This document shows positions 1 through 11,177 of a stretch of 64,000 nucleotides of DNA, piece by piece. Origin of the DNA: Oreocharis arfaki (Eukaryota > Chordata > Aves > Passeriformes > Paramythiidae); the NCBI GenBank assembly GCA_013398015.1, contig VZRR01011338.1, positions 310,001 through 374,000 of the forward strand. The letters are read 5' to 3'. The notes below the pieces were generated by a model. The model saw nothing but the letters and a program-made list of their open reading frames with translations. It made no database searches and was not told the origin of the DNA. The position numbers and the translations under genes are program-made. Every line of letters starts with the position of its first letter. The first letter of the stretch is position 1.

Positions 1-2620
1 CCATCACTGCTGGCAGATGAAATGAGATGACTGGTGGTGCTAGGAAGGTTGAGAAGAAGAGGGGGTTTTAAATTACATACACTTAGTAATTCATTGCAGA
101 AATTAAATCTAATAGGTACAGCTGCTTCATGGATGTGAAGATGTTTCACACGGCCAGCACTGCCCTTGACAGCAGGTGGGGTTTTGGATAAACAGCATCA
201 GGAAGCAACTAGCAAAAGGCAAAAGAAACACTCTTGGAAAAACTATGTTGGAATTTGATCAACATGTTTTCCAGACAGCTCAGCTCCTAAGAGAAACACA
301 GATTATTTCAGTTCAAAAGCAATATCCAGCTGGGGAAAAATCCCAAAAATAAAAAACTACACAGTAGTTGGTCAGTAATGCTCAGTAACGCTTGGTCAAA
401 AGGGCTTGAGTTATTCTAATAATCAATTGTGTGATACATACCAGCCCCTGCTTCAGCTTTAGCCCCTGAATTTGAAGACCCCGTGTTAGACTTCAGCCTG
501 AAAGGAGGGATATCCACCAGAAATACTGCTTCCAATGTAGGGTCCTCCTAGAAGCACTCAAACCTGGGTTCTGCCATCCCACTCACCACTGTTTGTTGCA
601 GAGACTCAGCAGTGCAGGTGTGCAAGGGCAAGATTCAACTGCTGTGAGAACCACTCACTGGATGGGTGCAGGTCTAAGACCTGTTTTTAATCTGCAGGGT
701 TACTTCCAGTGCATCCCTATTCCTAAGGGATTCAGAAGTTTGAGACCCCAGACATTTATTTGAAAGGCTGCCTATAGAGAGAAACAGGATGACGAAAAAC
801 AGACAGTAGCTTCACAGTGCAGATGAAGCATGATTATCCATCTCCAAAGAAAAGCTCTGCAGAAAACAGGGCTTTCTCAGGCCAGTCTGATTTCTGGATG
901 AGTTTCCGCTGGAATTACCCCCAGCACAAAGCTCACTATCTTCTACTCTGAATGTGAGTCACATACATACATACAGAGCCATGTACAGATAATATAATAA
1001 CTGTTTTAAAAGAGGCCAAAAATAAAGAGAGCACAAGGGTCATCTTTAGAATGAATAGGAAAGAGAAAACCGTACCTAGCACATGACAATTCCACCAGTT
1101 AGTGCACTTCTGGAAGACACTCAACCCTGTAATGTGCGGCATATAAGAACCAAAACAAAACTTACATAACATTGCATCACATTGACATAGTTTTCTAGGT
1201 AAGAGGCACTGCCTGGAATTCATATAAACATATCCATGGAAAAATAATATCTCATCCACATGTACAAGATTTACCAAATAAGAAGAAGTATCACAGCGCT
1301 TGGCAATTATCATAACATGCACTTCATAAAGTGTAGCTATGAAAAACAATATCCAGTGTTTCCTAATAGGAAATAGCTTATATGGGTAAAAGTAGGCTTT
1401 ATTCAATTGTCTCCTGCCTTGCAAGGAAACAATTTTACTCCATGGATACTACACAGCACACCCCACACAAGTCTAGGCTTGGTAGCACTCCATATTTTGA
1501 TTTTGATGCAACACCAGGACATATTTCACATTGTCCTAACTCTTACTTTGCTCCATGTAAAGCTATTTCGGAAGCATTTAAATCTCAACCTCCCAAACAG
1601 AAGCTTTAATTAACATTTCAGCTATGAAGACTATTTTTAAAAGAGTTATGGTGCAGCTCTTATCCTGCTAAGCAAAAATTCAAAACATTGGAACTGCATT
1701 TTAAACATTACAAAACGGAAAGTGAGGGTCACCAGCAGCCTCATCTGTAAGCATGTTTAAGTACTTTTGTTCTTGATAAGTAAGAACTAAGAAAACCTAG
1801 CCATGAGATTTGTCAGCAAATGTGTATATTTGCAGAACACCCTGGAAAAATACATAAATAAACCCAGCCTTTGCTGAGAATTTAGAAGCATTGCTTCCAT
1901 TATACTTCAGAGTCTGTATACTTTTTAAAAGAGTTCTGAATCAGATCTTGGTGATTTCAACATAAACCCTCGATAAAGAGTTGAGCAGAGCATTCTTCTC
2001 TTCTTTCCATCTTTTTCCTCATGTGTTGTAACAAAAGCTATGAAATTATTCCAGACACCTTGATCCAAATGGATAAAAGGAAGGAACTGAAGGAGTGCCT
2101 GATATTACAATAGACTCAGTGTAAAATAATTTTTATTTCCCCAGCCTTTGATTGCTCCTATTCAATCCAGATACATATGCTTCTCCTGGACCTTTTGCTA
2201 CCACAGCAACCTGCTCAAAGAATTCTCTCAAGCTGTGTCTATACTGTGGGAAACAGCAGTGTTTTGTAAATCTCAGGTGTAGGCATACCTGGCATGTCTT
2301 GTCTTGACCTGGGATGTATCAAGACCCAGGGCCACTTGTTGGCATCTAGCTTATAAGGAAGGAAAAGTGTACAAATTGCTTTCTCTTCATTTTTCCTCCT
2401 GCTCTAAGAAGAGAACTTAGGCAGACAGAGTGGGAGGGCATCACAATGTGGTCCAGTAGGTGCTCCCATTTAGACCTTGTAAGAAACCATACAAGGAAGT
2501 AAATAACAAAATTAATCCTTAACAGTGCTGCTTATGAATGATTTTGCACATCTTTAAAGGAATAATCACTCTGCAAAGTTCCAGGCAAAAACAAAACTAA
2601 ATTTCTGTCCACATGACATT
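1..2620. other. no gene recognised; intergenic or intronic DNA
   Basis: I see no convincing exon here. A 162-codon open frame on the minus strand (936-1424) has no family resemblance, no coding-like composition and no useful splice context. A short ACAT run lies near 960-975. The stretch lies downstream of the 3' end of gene 1. Confidence 0.5.
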
Positions 2621-2624
2621 TTTA

Positions 2625-2900
2625 TGAGGGCAAGTAGTGATGGGACAGGGGGGAACAGCTTTAAACTGAAAGAGGGTAAGTTTAGATCGGATACTAAGAA
2701 GAAATTCTTTACTGTGAGGGTTGTGAGGCAGTGGAACAGATTGCACAGAGAAGGTGTAGATGCTCATCCCTGGAAGCGTTCTAGGCCAGGTTGGAAGGGG
2801 CTCTGAGCAACCTGATCTAGTGGAAAGTGTCCCTGCTCACTCCAGTGGGGTTGGAACTAGGTGACCTGTCCCTTCCAACACAAACCATTCTACGATTCTG
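2625..2900 (+). mobile_element. CR1 LINE, 3'-end fragment
   Basis: The sequence matches the avian CR1 3' end in sense orientation: the end of the ORF2 region (aagaaattctttactgtgag), then the gaggcagtggaacagattgc block, the ggccaggttggaaggggctctgagcaacctgatctagtgg block, and the terminal cccttccaacacaaaccattctacgattctg. Only the last ~275 bp remain, as is usual for 5'-truncated CR1 insertions. The short open frame at 2624-2806 is the decayed tail of ORF2 and not a host gene. Confidence 0.9.
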
Positions 2901-4550
2901 ACATCTCAGCCACAGCCTGGACTCCCTCCTGCCTACCTGGTTTGTAGCACTGCTCCCTGGTATGGCTCTCCATATTGTCCAGGGTAAGAGCAGAGGTCAC
3001 TTAGGACGCAGTCCCATGGACATGCACAGGGCAGTGTGTGCTGTAGTGACCACACACACAAACCCAGAAATGAAGCGGACCGGAAAAACTGCACATGCGC
3101 ATAGGAGGGGATCTTCTCTGCTCTTTCAAGCAAGAGGATGGTGATCCTACCCCAAAGACTACTGGATGCCAACCTAGGCCAAGCATTTTGGTCTCTGTCA
3201 TATGAACCAATGGTGGCACCTTAACGAGTTGTAGCCTGTCAGATTAATCGCTTCAGCTACCCATGGATGCACTCTCAAACTACCCAAAATATGAGGCAAC
3301 GTGGCTCACCTGAATATCGTCCATGGAGGCTTAAACTAAGTCACATCTCCTTACAACTGTGGTGGGCTAAGTTTGCACACCTGGACAAGTATCAACAGCT
3401 AGTAAAGATCTTCTGAGCTTTACTAGCTATGTGGCATCTTTTTAAGCCTCTGCAACCCAGCCATGAGCTGAGACCTGAGTAAGTGACGATGCCTTGAGTT
3501 TTAACTTTTATGATTTAAAATCCTGTACTGTCTAGAGTATAGCTCTGAAGTTTCTTGTAGTCTGTTAGCTGCTGCTCTCTTAGGCTAGATAGACACAACA
3601 AAGCCTCTCCAGGCCTGCCCTCCAAGGACACCCAGCCTGTCCTAGGCCCAAAATGTAAACCAACATCTTGGGAAGGGGGGGTGAGCTTGGGGAAAATTAC
3701 ATCATTAACTGAAGCTTTAATTAGAGTATTGGACTTGATATGCAAATAGACCAAACATAAAAGTGTGAAGAACTCATGACCTGGGGTCTCTCTTGGGGTC
3801 CATCTCGGCAGTAGCCTCTGGCCCCCTAAGGTGTACGTTTGAAGGCCCTTCAAATAAATACCTACCTTTATTCCCTTACTCTTGTCTAGTCTCTGTTTTC
3901 TAAGTAGCATGATAAGGCATCAGTGATTGCAGACACAACTAATATTCATATTGACCCATTCAAGTAACCATTTATAAACTGGACTAAGAGTAGGAGGATG
4001 TAAAGGGTTAACATAAAGGTACCAAGATGTTAATACTGCTAATTTGGGGATAATGTAATTCACCTCAGGACTTAAATGGTACTTCAGTTTTCACCAATCT
4101 GAGAGCACATTTTAAAATTTTGGATTACTGATAAAGAAATAATTCTGAGTATCTCAAGTAGTGTTGCTAATAATTACCATCAAAGGTGAAAGGTGCATTC
4201 ACTTAGACCATCTTCTATAAAGTGCGGGCACCCTGGGGTCTCTGCCCACCTCGAAACTGTACAGTACATTCTCCACACAATGTGAAAGACTCTTCTCCCA
4301 GTGAGCACCTTCTCCCACCTTGTGCTATAGGTGAAGGCTGCTGTGTAAGCCTGCCTCAACACACAGCTCTCCAATGCCCTTTGCACTGCCTGCACTGTGG
4401 ACAGAATCCATGGGGTCCACACTGCTCTTTTTTCACTAACTGAAGGCCACCTCCAAAGCCTGAGTGCCCTACAAACAGCTTTGTATATAAAGCCCCTCAC
4501 AAACACAAGGAACAGACATACCTTCCTAAAACCAAGCCTAGGTTTTTTTC
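2901..4550. other. no gene recognised
   Basis: This lies between the CR1 copy and the 3' end of gene 1. Minus-strand open frames at 3515-3910 and 4180-4563 are long for random DNA but resemble no family I know and have no clear acceptor and donor pair. Confidence 0.45.
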
Positions 4551-4568
4551 TTTTTTTTCTCACAAAAA

Positions 4569-4574
4569 TTTAAT
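4569..4574 (-). terminator. poly(A) signal ATTAAA of gene 1
   Basis: ATTAAA is read on the minus strand about 185 bp after the TAA stop of the terminal exon, followed by T-rich then A-rich sequence. It implies a short 3' UTR of about 200 bp, with cleavage near 4550. ATTAAA is the commonest variant of AATAAA. Confidence 0.5.
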
Positions 4575-4759
4575 GCAAGATGAACATTGGTCTTTTAAGC
4601 CACCCCTTCACTATATGAGGTGGTGGAGGTGGAGAGAGGTTCTCTTGGAAAGCCCATGTTTTTGTCTAAATCCACTATTCTGCATTCCATAAAAAAATCA
4701 GAACTGTTTTCATTCAAGAATCAACAGTACTTACATTGGGAGGAAACACACTGCTGCTT

Positions 4760-4890
4760 TTACAGAGGAAGGTGTTTGGCAAGCTCAACCATCCGCAGCA
4801 TTATCTCAGCACCTTCTAATTCTATACCACTATCTCGAAACATACTACCAGCTGTTTTATTTTGGATGCATGCAAAAACATGGCCAGGTA
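4760..4890 (-). CDS. Gene 1 terminal coding exon (C-terminus and stop)
   Basis: The exon starts after a gataag acceptor at 4890, with two bases completing a codon, and gives 42 residues before TAA at 4760-4762. The reading is clearly protein-like: PGHVFACIQNKTAGSMFRDS, then an amphipathic helix GIELEGAEIMLRMVELAKHL, ending PL. Upstream in-frame TGA and TAA codons limit the start to this acceptor; a good branch-point-like cactaac lies about 35 bp upstream but the pyrimidine tract is weak. The phase matches the donor of the 6187 exon. The start is therefore less certain than the reading frame. Confidence 0.65.
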
Positions 4891-6186
4891 CTTATCACAG
4901 TAATACTTCTACCATGCAGTTAGTGAATCCACCTACGTAAGTATTCAGCCTGCTATTCCTACAGTGTAGCAAAGTCCCTACCTCCAGTGTGTAAGAGTTC
5001 TGTTGTGCTCTAAGTGCAGGCTTTGGTTTACCTTTGAGGGGAAAGTCATACCCATGCAACTGTGCTGGTTGAATTCATGATTTTGCACAGATGTGGCTCC
5101 CACGACTCAAGTTCCAGTGCAGACAAATGTGGTGAGACTGATTCATTCCAATGAATTGACATTTGAAAGCTACACGCCTGTCTCTTTTGAGCCAAGCACT
5201 CTGTATAGTCACCAGAGAGGGACTGACAGCTCCACAGTGATTTCTCTGATTGATCTTACATATTTTACATACTAGAGCTACTATTTCTGCCATTGACTAA
5301 AAGGAAGCCCAAGACACTTGACTAATTTGTATGTCCCTAAATTTGACGGAGCACATGGAGCTTTACAAAGGTAGAGTTTATTTTTCCTCCCGGACCAGAA
5401 TAAGGTATGCCAGTATAAGCACTGCCATTTACATGTAACTGCATCCCACGGGGATTTGAGCTGGCTAGAAGTACAGTATTCTGAAAAAAATGTCCAGTGC
5501 AAAAAAAATTCTGTGGTGTTTTAAAGTGCCTGTAGCTGGCCTCTGCTACTGGAGAAAGAGGCAAATACCATACACAGGGCTTTCCAAATACCAATCTTGA
5601 ATAATTTATTATTTGAAAGAAAGAATTTAAGTGACCAAAGTAACACAACAAACAGACGTAGTTTGCACATATTAAATTTTTTCCTGCATGTAACAAAAAA
5701 TTAAGAGGAAAAAAGCTTCCAAAGTCACTCACTGTGAAAAATCTGCTCCCTTCCTACCCTGGCTATGGAAGGGCTTCTTGCTTTGTGAAGAGGTACCCTG
5801 TGATCCTACATGAAATCTTCTATTTCTCATAATGGTTTTTTTTCCACCAGGAGTCTTCTGTTCCTTCTCGTCTCACAGGAGCTTCTCATTTCCATTCCTG
5901 CCCCAAGGTGACTATCTCTGAACACTGCCATCTGGGTCAGATCCAGATCCCACCCCTCCTTTTGGGCAGATTCCCTGCTAGCACTTCTCTGTTTTCATTA
6001 TCCCAGCTCAGTGAGTGATCACAAAAGCACAAACTGATCAGAGAATCAACAGCCCTGTTGCACTTCCAGCTTCCTCAAGGCCAGTGAGCCTCCAGCTACC
6101 CCTTGATTTTTATTTCATGTGTCAGGGACCTGGGAGAAAGATGAACTGATGGTCTTCAGCTACCAAACAGGAAAACAGATTTTTAC

Positions 6187-6320
6187 CAGAGTGAATAGGA
6201 GTCTGTATGGAGTGGTCTCTCTTTGCTCTGCCCATTCCAGCCTGCTCCCAAAGGCTGCCATGACCAGTGTGTAAGCTAATGTTTGCCTGAGAGACCAACA
6301 ATTGTTTCAGCTCACCAAAC
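6187..6320 (-). CDS. Gene 1 internal coding exon (penultimate)
   Basis: Acceptor tgtcacag at 6321 and donor CTCTG|GTAAAA at 6187. One base completes the incoming codon, then 44 codons, then one base left over. The reading is FGELKQLLVSQANISLHTGH, continuing to RAKRDHSIQTPIHS. The outgoing phase (one base) joins the terminal exon, which supplies two, making a Val codon. The incoming phase does not match the exon ending at 9866, so an exon is missing between them. Confidence 0.6.
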
Positions 6321-6782
6321 CTGTGACATTTGAAGTTAAGCACAACTCAAAATACAATCAGAAGTTGCATTTTTAAAGTGTTAAAACAATTTTAAAAACA
6401 ACTAACTGAAGACGAAAAATCCTACATTCCCATTAGGAAATAGATTGACTTCTGTTGTTTTTCATACTGTACCCTCTGTTCCACTGCCTGCTCCAGAAAC
6501 TAAATACCTCATTCTATTCACGTTTCTGGGATACTTTATCCCCATAACTTAGTATTTTATCAGCACATAACTTTGTGAAATTATCTCCCTTTTTTTCATT
6601 CCAGTTCAATTATTTTTCATGTTTTGATTAGTCTGAAGAGAATGATAGAGTGCTCTAGTTGTACAGATACACAGTTGCCATGTATGTATTGAATTTAATC
6701 AGGACTTGGAATTTCCAAGCAATCTATATTTTTCTCACTGAAAAATATCAAATGCAAGAATCACCTAAATTTGCGTAACCAC

Positions 6783-6812
6783 AAAACAAACAAACAAACA
6801 AACACCCAAACC
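6783..6812. repeat. (CAAA)n simple repeat
   Basis: Tandem acaaacaaacaaacaaac units, flanked by A- and C-rich sequence. It is an ordinary microsatellite and lies in an intron of gene 1. Confidence 0.8.
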
Positions 6813-7178
6813 CAAACAAAACCCACAAACAACAACAGCCATATTTGTTACATTATCTAGGGACGGAATTAATCTTTTCTAATCCAGGAGTTTAAAACTC
6901 AGATGTTGAAATATAAGGTAGTCATTCTTGACTCTGTATATAGTCAGTGAATATACTTAGTACCCTATTCAAGACAAGTTATCTTGCCCTATATCATGAC
7001 TACTATCAGATTCATTACTCCCTAGAGGTCAAACTGTCTGTTGACTCAAAGAAAGTCCATGAAGTCCGGTTTAGATTTGTATGTTTCATTTTCAAGCATC
7101 TAAAACAAGGGGAATTTTTATTTGATTTGCTAACAATCAAATAATTTCAAAGTTGCAAAATTACCAAAAAAAAAAAAA

Positions 7179-7211
7179 NNNNNNNNNNNNNNNNNNNNNN
7201 NNNNNNNNNNN
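7179..7211. other. assembly gap of 33 N
   Basis: A run of N follows a poly-A stretch (7166-7178). The gap lies in the interval where at least one exon of gene 1 is missing by phase. The true length of missing sequence is unknown. Confidence 0.95.
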
Positions 7212-8855
7212 ATCAAAGGAGACTCACAAGTCCGTTTACCGGAAATGAGATGACAGAAATCACAACTTCTATGCCTGCAACATCAGGCTGAGCAACTATC
7301 AGAAACTATCATGGCTCTGAAACAACAGCCTTATTGTCTGGAGCAGCAAGAAGACTGCACCAGGAGGAATCATGAGGAACACAGACACATTGATTTTGGA
7401 AACTACCAAGACTTATCACAGCAAAATATCATTCAGAACTGCATGACCATAAATGAAGTTTTCATAAGCATTTAGGAAATTAAATTCTAGCTAATTCTTA
7501 AAATTGGTCAGATCACAACCAAAGATACTATCATTATTTCAAGACATGAAAGATGAAGTAGTAAGTGGTAGTAAGCGTGCCACCAAGCACCTTTGCTCTT
7601 TGTCAAATCAGGAACACACTCCACAGAAAAAGAGTGTGTGTGCTTCACTTTCAGAGAAATGTCTTACTTGATGCTTCTTAGGCTGTAAAGGAAGAAATGT
7701 AAGTTCATTACATATGTCTGAAGTAGGAAAAATGATCAGAACTCCCTAAACGTACTAGACAATCTGTCCACAACTCTGCAAAAATCAAATATTTTAGGAA
7801 TAGAAGGTCCTTCGCTTCAAAATGGCACATAATTTATTTCAGTGAAGCCACTACAACTTACTGTGGGAGGAAAAGTATACAAAAAGTTTACAGTTGGAGA
7901 TGCCTGAGATGCCTGAGATGAAAAGTTCCCAAGAAAATCCAGTAAGGGCTGGCAAAGCCAGCTCCTCAAAATTGCTAATGCAACGCTAGAAGCACTTCTA
8001 TTATTACACAATGGATTTTACAAGTATTCAGCCATTATTTTTTTCAGGAAGAATCAGAACCCCTTACTGTCTTATGAAAGTTCCAGATGTGGCAGAATGT
8101 TAATTAGACAACAGTTTTCAGCTCTATAGTTCTGATTTCAGTCATGACTAATTACCCAGCTTTATCAGTTGAAAGCCAACTGTTATCTTACAGAAAGTTA
8201 CTGAAGCCATTTTAAAAATATTTCCATTTGCTCAGCCAATCTAAACATCAGAATTTTTTTTTCCAGGATCGTAGAAATTGATTTAAATGATTTTCCTGGA
8301 ACTGAAAATCAATGCTATGTGCAAGCACGGTATTAAACATGGTTTAACTTCAGAGCAAGAATTACACCCCAGCCAGCATAAGGCTCTCGTAACACTGCAG
8401 CCAAGCCAATTATGTATTGCCCCTTTGCGAGATCTCCGCTGTTCAGAACCTTTTCAGATTTGCAAGCCGTTCCTGTTTGACATATTTCAAAACAATGTTA
8501 TAATGCATAGCTCTGCACTATGATCAAATTTATCCTTTTCTAATGAAGGGAGAGACAGAAACTTCTGTTCTAAACTGTGTGTTTTCTCTAGTTACAACCA
8601 TAACTCCATCATTTTTGAGGCCGCTAAAGACTCCCAAAGGCCACCAGTGCCCCTTAACCTGGGTGGATTACCTTCCCACACAGTCCTCCCTAACTTCTTT
8701 TCTTGTTTGATTCTGGATATGAACATTTTTGAAATAACTTTCACAGGGTTTATATTCAAGAGAGACTTGGTGATTTTCTGCAGTGGAAAACATTAACTAC
8801 AAAATTCAATGTAGCTTCTGAAAGGAATGTAACTGTGATTACAATATATCACTTT

Positions 8856-8916
8856 GTTTTCCTTTTCCCTTCCCCTCCCTTTCCCTTTCCTCCCTCCTCT
8901 GCTCTTCTCTCCTCAA
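8856..8916 (+). repeat. polypyrimidine tract
   Basis: About 60 bp of almost pure C and T (ttttccttttcccttcccct and onward to ctcttctctcctc). It is a homopurine-homopyrimidine tract with partial mirror symmetry, in an intron of gene 1. Confidence 0.8.
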
Positions 8917-9071
8917 ACCACTCCCAATCATACTGTTGCTTTACCTTACTACTGTGATGAACTGTGATAGTCTTTTAAGAGTGACTGTCACACAGCACAT
9001 CCACACAAATTTTTGTCATGCTATCTAGTCCATCCAGATGCAATGCAATCTATTTTTACTGTATTTGGAAG

Positions 9072-9213
9072 TGGGTTGAGATCAGGTCAGTTGGTTAGAG
9101 GACAGCGTTAATAATGCCACGTGTGTGGGTTCAACCCCTGTATGGACCATTCACTTAAGAGCTGGACTTGAGGATCCCTGTGCATCCCTTCCAACTCAGA
9201 ATATTCTATGACA
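9072..9213 (+). mobile_element. tRNA-Ile-headed SINE with CR1 tail (TguSINE1-like)
   Basis: The 5' part aligns with tRNA-Ile: an A-box-like tcagttggttagagg, an anticodon-arm-like gttaataatgcca, and a B box gggttcaacccc ending tatggacca. It continues into tcacttaagagctggacttgaggatccc and cccttccaactcagaatattctatgac, a CR1-type 3' end. This composite is the known passerine TguSINE1 design, in which a tRNA-Ile-derived promoter is mobilised by CR1. The tRNA part carries many substitutions and is not a functional tRNA gene. It lies in a gene 1 intron. Confidence 0.85.
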
Positions 9214-9865
9214 TTAAAGTGGATGAACAACTGTTAATGACAATTGACACAAAATTGTGTCTGTGTTGTTCATGCGGGTCGGTCTGATAATACTGCTCTG
9301 ATTACAGGACTATACCAAAACCAATGAAGCTCTATTAAATTACTACCTGTTGCCACATCTTAAAACTTGCATAAAGATTTATGAGCTCCTACACGTAGCA
9401 TCTTGGAGTTCTGAAGCCTCTTCTCACCAAAAAACCTGCAGAATCTTCTCATGGATTTCATATGCAGAAAGTAGAGGCAGGTGAGATGAGCTGACTAAAT
9501 GTAATAGGCAGGATTCATGAACTAATAGACTCAAATATAAAAAAATGTAAATTAGTTTTCTTCTTTTTATATTAGAGTCATATATTTCAGTCCAATACTT
9601 CATGGATAAACTTCCTTCCCCTGCCCTCTATTTAAGGAAAATACTTATTATAATTCAAAAATAATAGATGGTCTTCCTTGTCATAATTTCAGAGATAGAT
9701 AGTAGCTTCTCTGAACAGGACAGAACCACCAAGCATGTTTGTTGGTGGGTTTTATTAGTCTCAAATCATAGTTATTACTTATCCTGATACTGGTTTTTAT
9801 TCACACACTGACTCTGCTTCTTGCTTACTGTAAATTTTTGGTCCTACTTTTGCCTGTGCACTTAC

Positions 9866-10045
9866 AGATTCTGCTGGCTCTGACACTTTGGCACTCTGTC
9901 CTGCTCCACCTTCTCCCATGAGCTTCCTTCCTCTCCTCCCTCTAATGATTGCTTTCCCTAAATTCCACTCATTAGAAAGGTCAGGAACAGACAGCGTCAC
10001 AGCCACACGGAAAAGTGTTTCCTCTAGTTCCCATTTTAAGACAAT
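9866..10045 (-). CDS. Gene 1 internal coding exon
   Basis: Exactly 60 codons, phase 0 to phase 0. The donor GAATCT|GTAAGT is near consensus. The acceptor is cagag at 10046 (a cag two bases upstream gives a different phase), with a poor pyrimidine tract, so the start is the weak point. The reading begins IVLKWELEETLFRVAVTLSV, then PDLSNEWNLGKAIIRGRRGR, then a Gly/Ala/Ser-rich tail. A beta-rich segment followed by a basic patch can be seen. I know no family with this sequence. Confidence 0.6.
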
Positions 10046-11124
10046 CTCTGTTTCAGATGTTTACATGCATTACCTGGTTGTGGATTGCTAGTGTGCATTT
10101 GCTTTAAAATGAGCCACAGAGTGTAAGAGCATTGAATTGCAAAACACAGAGATAGACAGCAGAAATTGCCATTTGGTTGTTACAGCTGCTTGCCACACCT
10201 ACAATTAGCACTGTCTGACAATTCCCATTCAATGGTAGTTTTTTTAGTTCTGAATACTTCACCAGATCTCCAACCCCATAGCTTAAATTTTCCATCTGGA
10301 CATCTGCTTTGAGGCAGTTTCAGTCATAATGGAGCAAAACCATGTAAAAATGAATCCAAAGAAAAGTCGGCTTTGCCCACATTTTGCTCATTTTAAAGAA
10401 TTAAGGTAAACTTATGCTTTGGGAACTTTTATATCCCCATATTTGGAGACAGAAGTTTGAAGCTTAACAGGGAATAGCCTAGTGTAAGAGAACTTTTCCT
10501 CATATACATGGGAGGAGAGGAGACATGGAGGAGGGTAACCTAGGACAGGAATCTTAAAGATTGAGTTTTAGAGGAGTTTAAAAGGTGAGAGTGAAGAGGA
10601 AAAAGCTGTCTACACAAGACAGAGGGATCAAAGCCCTCTAAGATATGGTCCCTTTCAGAGGAGGTATCTCACAATTCTGTTGTAGCAAATATGACACGGG
10701 CAAGCAAACTCCCTACACTTCGGGGAGTGCACACAGGAAGGGTGGGTCTATGCCCAGTTAACCTAAAGGCTTCATATGGCTCACACAGGGTATCCATATA
10801 AGCACCATCTAGGTGAAGCTGCTTCTTAGTGTTTAAAAATCTCATGAAGTAGGCCTTGTACTGTGAAACATTTTCTATTCATCTTTTAAGCCCTGTGAAG
10901 TGGCACACAACAAGCCTGTCACAGAAAAAAAACCCATCTGAGACTGCAGAAAAGAAAAAGGAAATCATGCAGCTGTTTGATCACCCTACCTTCATTTCCT
11001 CTGCAATACAATGTATTTGCTTTACTATATAGTTTTTCAGGAACTTTCAGTATGTATACTGCAGGAATACATACCATTGGTTTGCAAAGACCCTGTACCT
11101 CGTTCAGTGCACACCAGATCTTAC

Positions 11125-11177
11125 ATGGATGAGGACTTCCAGAGAACACTGTTGGCTCTTCAGGCTTGCTTCTTTTT
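11125..11177 (-). CDS. Gene 1 small coding exon (53 bp)
   Basis: A textbook acceptor (tttaccacatgctttacaacctctgcag) and donor (CCAT|GTAAGA) bound 53 bp. Two bases complete the incoming codon, then 17 codons read KEASLKSQQCSLEVLIH. Of the other two frames, one has a stop; the phase required by the neighbouring exons selects this one. Overlapping open frames on the plus strand appear to be shadows. Confidence 0.6.

Noticed and set aside
936..1424. 162-codon minus-strand open frame
   Set aside because: Longest open frame in the window, but rich in Cys, Phe, Trp and His in a random-looking order, with no family motif and no supporting promoter or splice sites.
7240..7274. 35-bp candidate exon of gene 1 on the minus strand (reads IEVVISVISFP)
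   Set aside because: Good acceptor and donor, but the frame needed after the 9866 exon hits a TAG at once. It would need two further unseen exons.
9072..9150. possible functional tRNA-Ile gene
   Set aside because: The arms carry several mismatches and the sequence runs straight into a CR1-type tail, so it is a SINE head.
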